NCBI GenBank assembly: GCA_905215445.1
Contig: CAJMPZ010000051.1
Location: 1-15,266 of the forward strand
Length of the DNA stretch: 15,266 bases
DNA from: an uncultured bacterium
GTDB taxonomy: Bacteria > Actinomycetota > Coriobacteriia > Coriobacteriales > Coriobacteriaceae
Direction: 5' to 3'
In this document: one piece after another, positions 13,798 to 15,266 of the stretch
Numbering within the stretch: the first letter of the stretch is position 1
Layout of the letters: every line of letters starts with the position of its first letter
Notes under the pieces: generated by a model
Seen by the model: only the letters and a program-made list of their open reading frames with translations
The model's database searches: none
What the model was told of the DNA's origin: nothing
Translations under genes and position numbers: made by a program

Positions 13798-15236
13798 GTG
13801 GGCTCTACGACAAGACGTACAACCCCGACGTCCTCAGTTGCCTAGCCAACCTGTCGAATGATGAGGTGTTCACCCCACCCGAGGTTGCGAATCAGATGCT
13901 TGACATGCTGCCGAAAGAGATTTGGAGCGACCCCAACGCGACATTCCTTGATCCGGCGTGCAAGTCGGGTGTCTTCTTGCGCGAGATAGCCAAGCGCCTC
14001 ATCGAGGGCCTTGAGAATGAGATTCCCGACCTGGACGAGCGTTTGGAGCATATCTTCAAAAAGCAACTTCACGGCGTTGCGATCACCGAGCTTACAAGCT
14101 TGCTTTCTCGCCGAAGCGCCTACTGTTCAAAATATCCGAACAGTAGGTACTCGGTTGTCGAATTCGACAGTGCCGAGGGCAATATCCGCTTCAAGCGATG
14201 CGAACACAGTTGGATTAATTGCAAATGCAAATACTGCGGTGCGACACAAGGAGAATACGATCGCTCGGATGAGCTCGAGTCTCACGCGTATGAGTTCATC
14301 CATCTCGACAACTCGAAGGAACTATTTCCTATGAAATTTGATGTCATCATTAGCAATCCGCCCTATCAACTTAGCGACGGCGGTGCACAGGCTAGCGCAA
14401 AGCCAATTTACCAGCACTTTGTAACGCGGGCGGAAAAACTGAACCCCCATTATCTGAGCATGATTATGCCCGCACGTTGGTATTCGGGGGGCAAGGGCTT
14501 GGATGATTTTCGCGCCAAGATGCTTGCGGACCATCATATTAAAGAATTGCATGATTTTCCGAATACGGATGACTGCTTTCCAGGGGTCAACATTCGTGGA
14601 GGAGTTTGCTATTTCCTATGGGATAGAAACTATGATAACAGCGTAGCCGGTGTCAGGGTCGTCACTCATGAAGGCGAAAACTACACTGAGGTCCAGCGGC
14701 CCCTACAATACAAGGACCTTGATATTTTCGTTCGTCAGCAGAAGGCCCTTTCAATTCTCGAGAAAGTGACTCGAATTGCAGGAAATAAGGTCCTGTCGAG
14801 CATTGTTTCTTCGAGGAAGCCCTTCGGCATAGGTACATCTTTCATTAATCATCCTGACTTTCATTCAGCAAAAGAGGGTCTTCGGGATCCAGTTGCGTGC
14901 ATAGCAAGAGGTCTGAAAAAAGGTTATATCGAAAAGTCCCAGGTCAAGATTCATCAGGAGTGGCTGGGCTCATGGAAGGTGCTTACATCAAGGGCGAACA
15001 ACATAGGTACTGAGCTTCCGGACGATAATTTGAATACCTACGTTGTCGGGCCTGGAACATGCTGTACAGAATCGTATATTGTGATTGGCGGTGATTCTGA
15101 TTACAACGAGGCTGAATGCAGAAACTTAAGTCTTTATCTTCGAACTAAATTTGCACGTTTCATGCATGGCGTGGCGAAAGCAAGCCAGGACGCAACTTCT
15201 AAGACTTATCGTTTGGCTCTGTTAGCCCAAATTTGA
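13794..15236 (+). CDS. Eco57I-type N6-adenine DNA methyltransferase, apparently short at the C-terminus
   Basis: The 480-residue product starts at ATG 13794 inside the end of the previous gene. Motif I is FLDPACKSGVFL (D53) and the catalytic motif IV is NPPY (188-191), as in Eco57I-type adenine methylases. A small Cys/His cluster, C136-x-H138 and C143-x-C145-x2-C148, could bind zinc. It would protect host DNA at the system's recognition site. As I remember the family, members continue after the TYxFVPLQDF-like segment with about 30-40 more residues. Here KTYR is followed by LALLAQI and a TGA, and the same frame stays open after the stop to the window edge (HDRLFVEPEN). The end may be truncated, frameshifted or recombined. 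The partner restriction gene is expected to the right. Confidence 0.8.
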   Translation: MSGLYDKTYNPDVLSCLANLSNDEVFTPPEVANQMLDMLPKEIWSDPNATFLDPACKSGVFLREIAKRLIEGLENEIPDLDERLEHIFKKQLHGVAITELTSLLSRRSAYCSKYPNSRYSVVEFDSAEGNIRFKRCEHSWINCKCKYCGATQGEYDRSDELESHAYEFIHLDNSKELFPMKFDVIISNPPYQLSDGGAQASAKPIYQHFVTRAEKLNPHYLSMIMPARWYSGGKGLDDFRAKMLADHHIKELHDFPNTDDCFPGVNIRGGVCYFLWDRNYDNSVAGVRVVTHEGENYTEVQRPLQYKDLDIFVRQQKALSILEKVTRIAGNKVLSSIVSSRKPFGIGTSFINHPDFHSAKEGLRDPVACIARGLKKGYIEKSQVKIHQEWLGSWKVLTSRANNIGTELPDDNLNTYVVGPGTCCTESYIVIGGDSDYNEAECRNLSLYLRTKFARFMHGVAKASQDATSKTYRLALLAQI

Positions 15237-15266
15237 CACGATCGGCTGTTCGTCGAACCGGAAAAT

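Overview
The window is a dense anti-phage and genome-conflict island from a moderately high-GC, Gram-positive-like genome. Strong AGGAGG ribosome binding sites, codon use and the style of the intergenic repeats suggest a gut actinobacterium of the Collinsella/Coriobacteriia type. That assignment is inference; no rRNA or marker gene is present to prove it. There are no phage structural genes, transposases or tRNA genes, so the island reads as stacked small modules separated by repeat-rich spacers.

Left part (1-5150). A possible C-terminal scrap of an upstream gene and a strong terminator (131-166) lead into an array of 48-bp inverted-arm repeats (171-434). A minus-strand gene (476-1474) encodes an AbiEi-like protein with a C-terminal PD-(D/E)XK-type nuclease domain. 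A second repeat array (1769-2001) and a perfect 25-bp inverted repeat (2056-2111) precede an AAA ATPase with a nuclease-like C-terminus (2127-3518, DUF234 type). A scrambled third repeat block and five tandem 23-bp repeats (3712-3826) precede a second ATPase/nuclease-like gene (3848-5143, AAA_14 plus DUF4143 type).

Middle part (5144-9992). A spacer carries a terminator-like hairpin and, on the minus strand, a small hydrophobic-peptide ORF resembling type I toxins. Then come three plus-strand genes: a DnaQ-like DEDDh exonuclease (best start GTG 5602), a 787-residue protein of unknown function with a long Gly/Ala-rich hydrophobic stretch (6709-9072), and a HEPN-like plus CBS-pair protein (9279-9992). 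A frameshifted remnant lies between the first two. The 787-residue and HEPN-CBS genes have nearly identical translation start regions and are the best candidates for an undescribed system.

Right part (9993-15266). A minus-strand two-gene operon (gajA then gajB, 12923 to 10198) is a Gabija-type defence system: an OLD-family ATPase/TOPRIM nuclease and an unusually compact UvrD-like helicase. Diverging from it is a pair of overlapping adenine-methyltransferase genes (13105-15236), the modification half of a restriction-modification system whose restriction gene probably lies beyond the window. The second methyltransferase seems to end early compared with its family.
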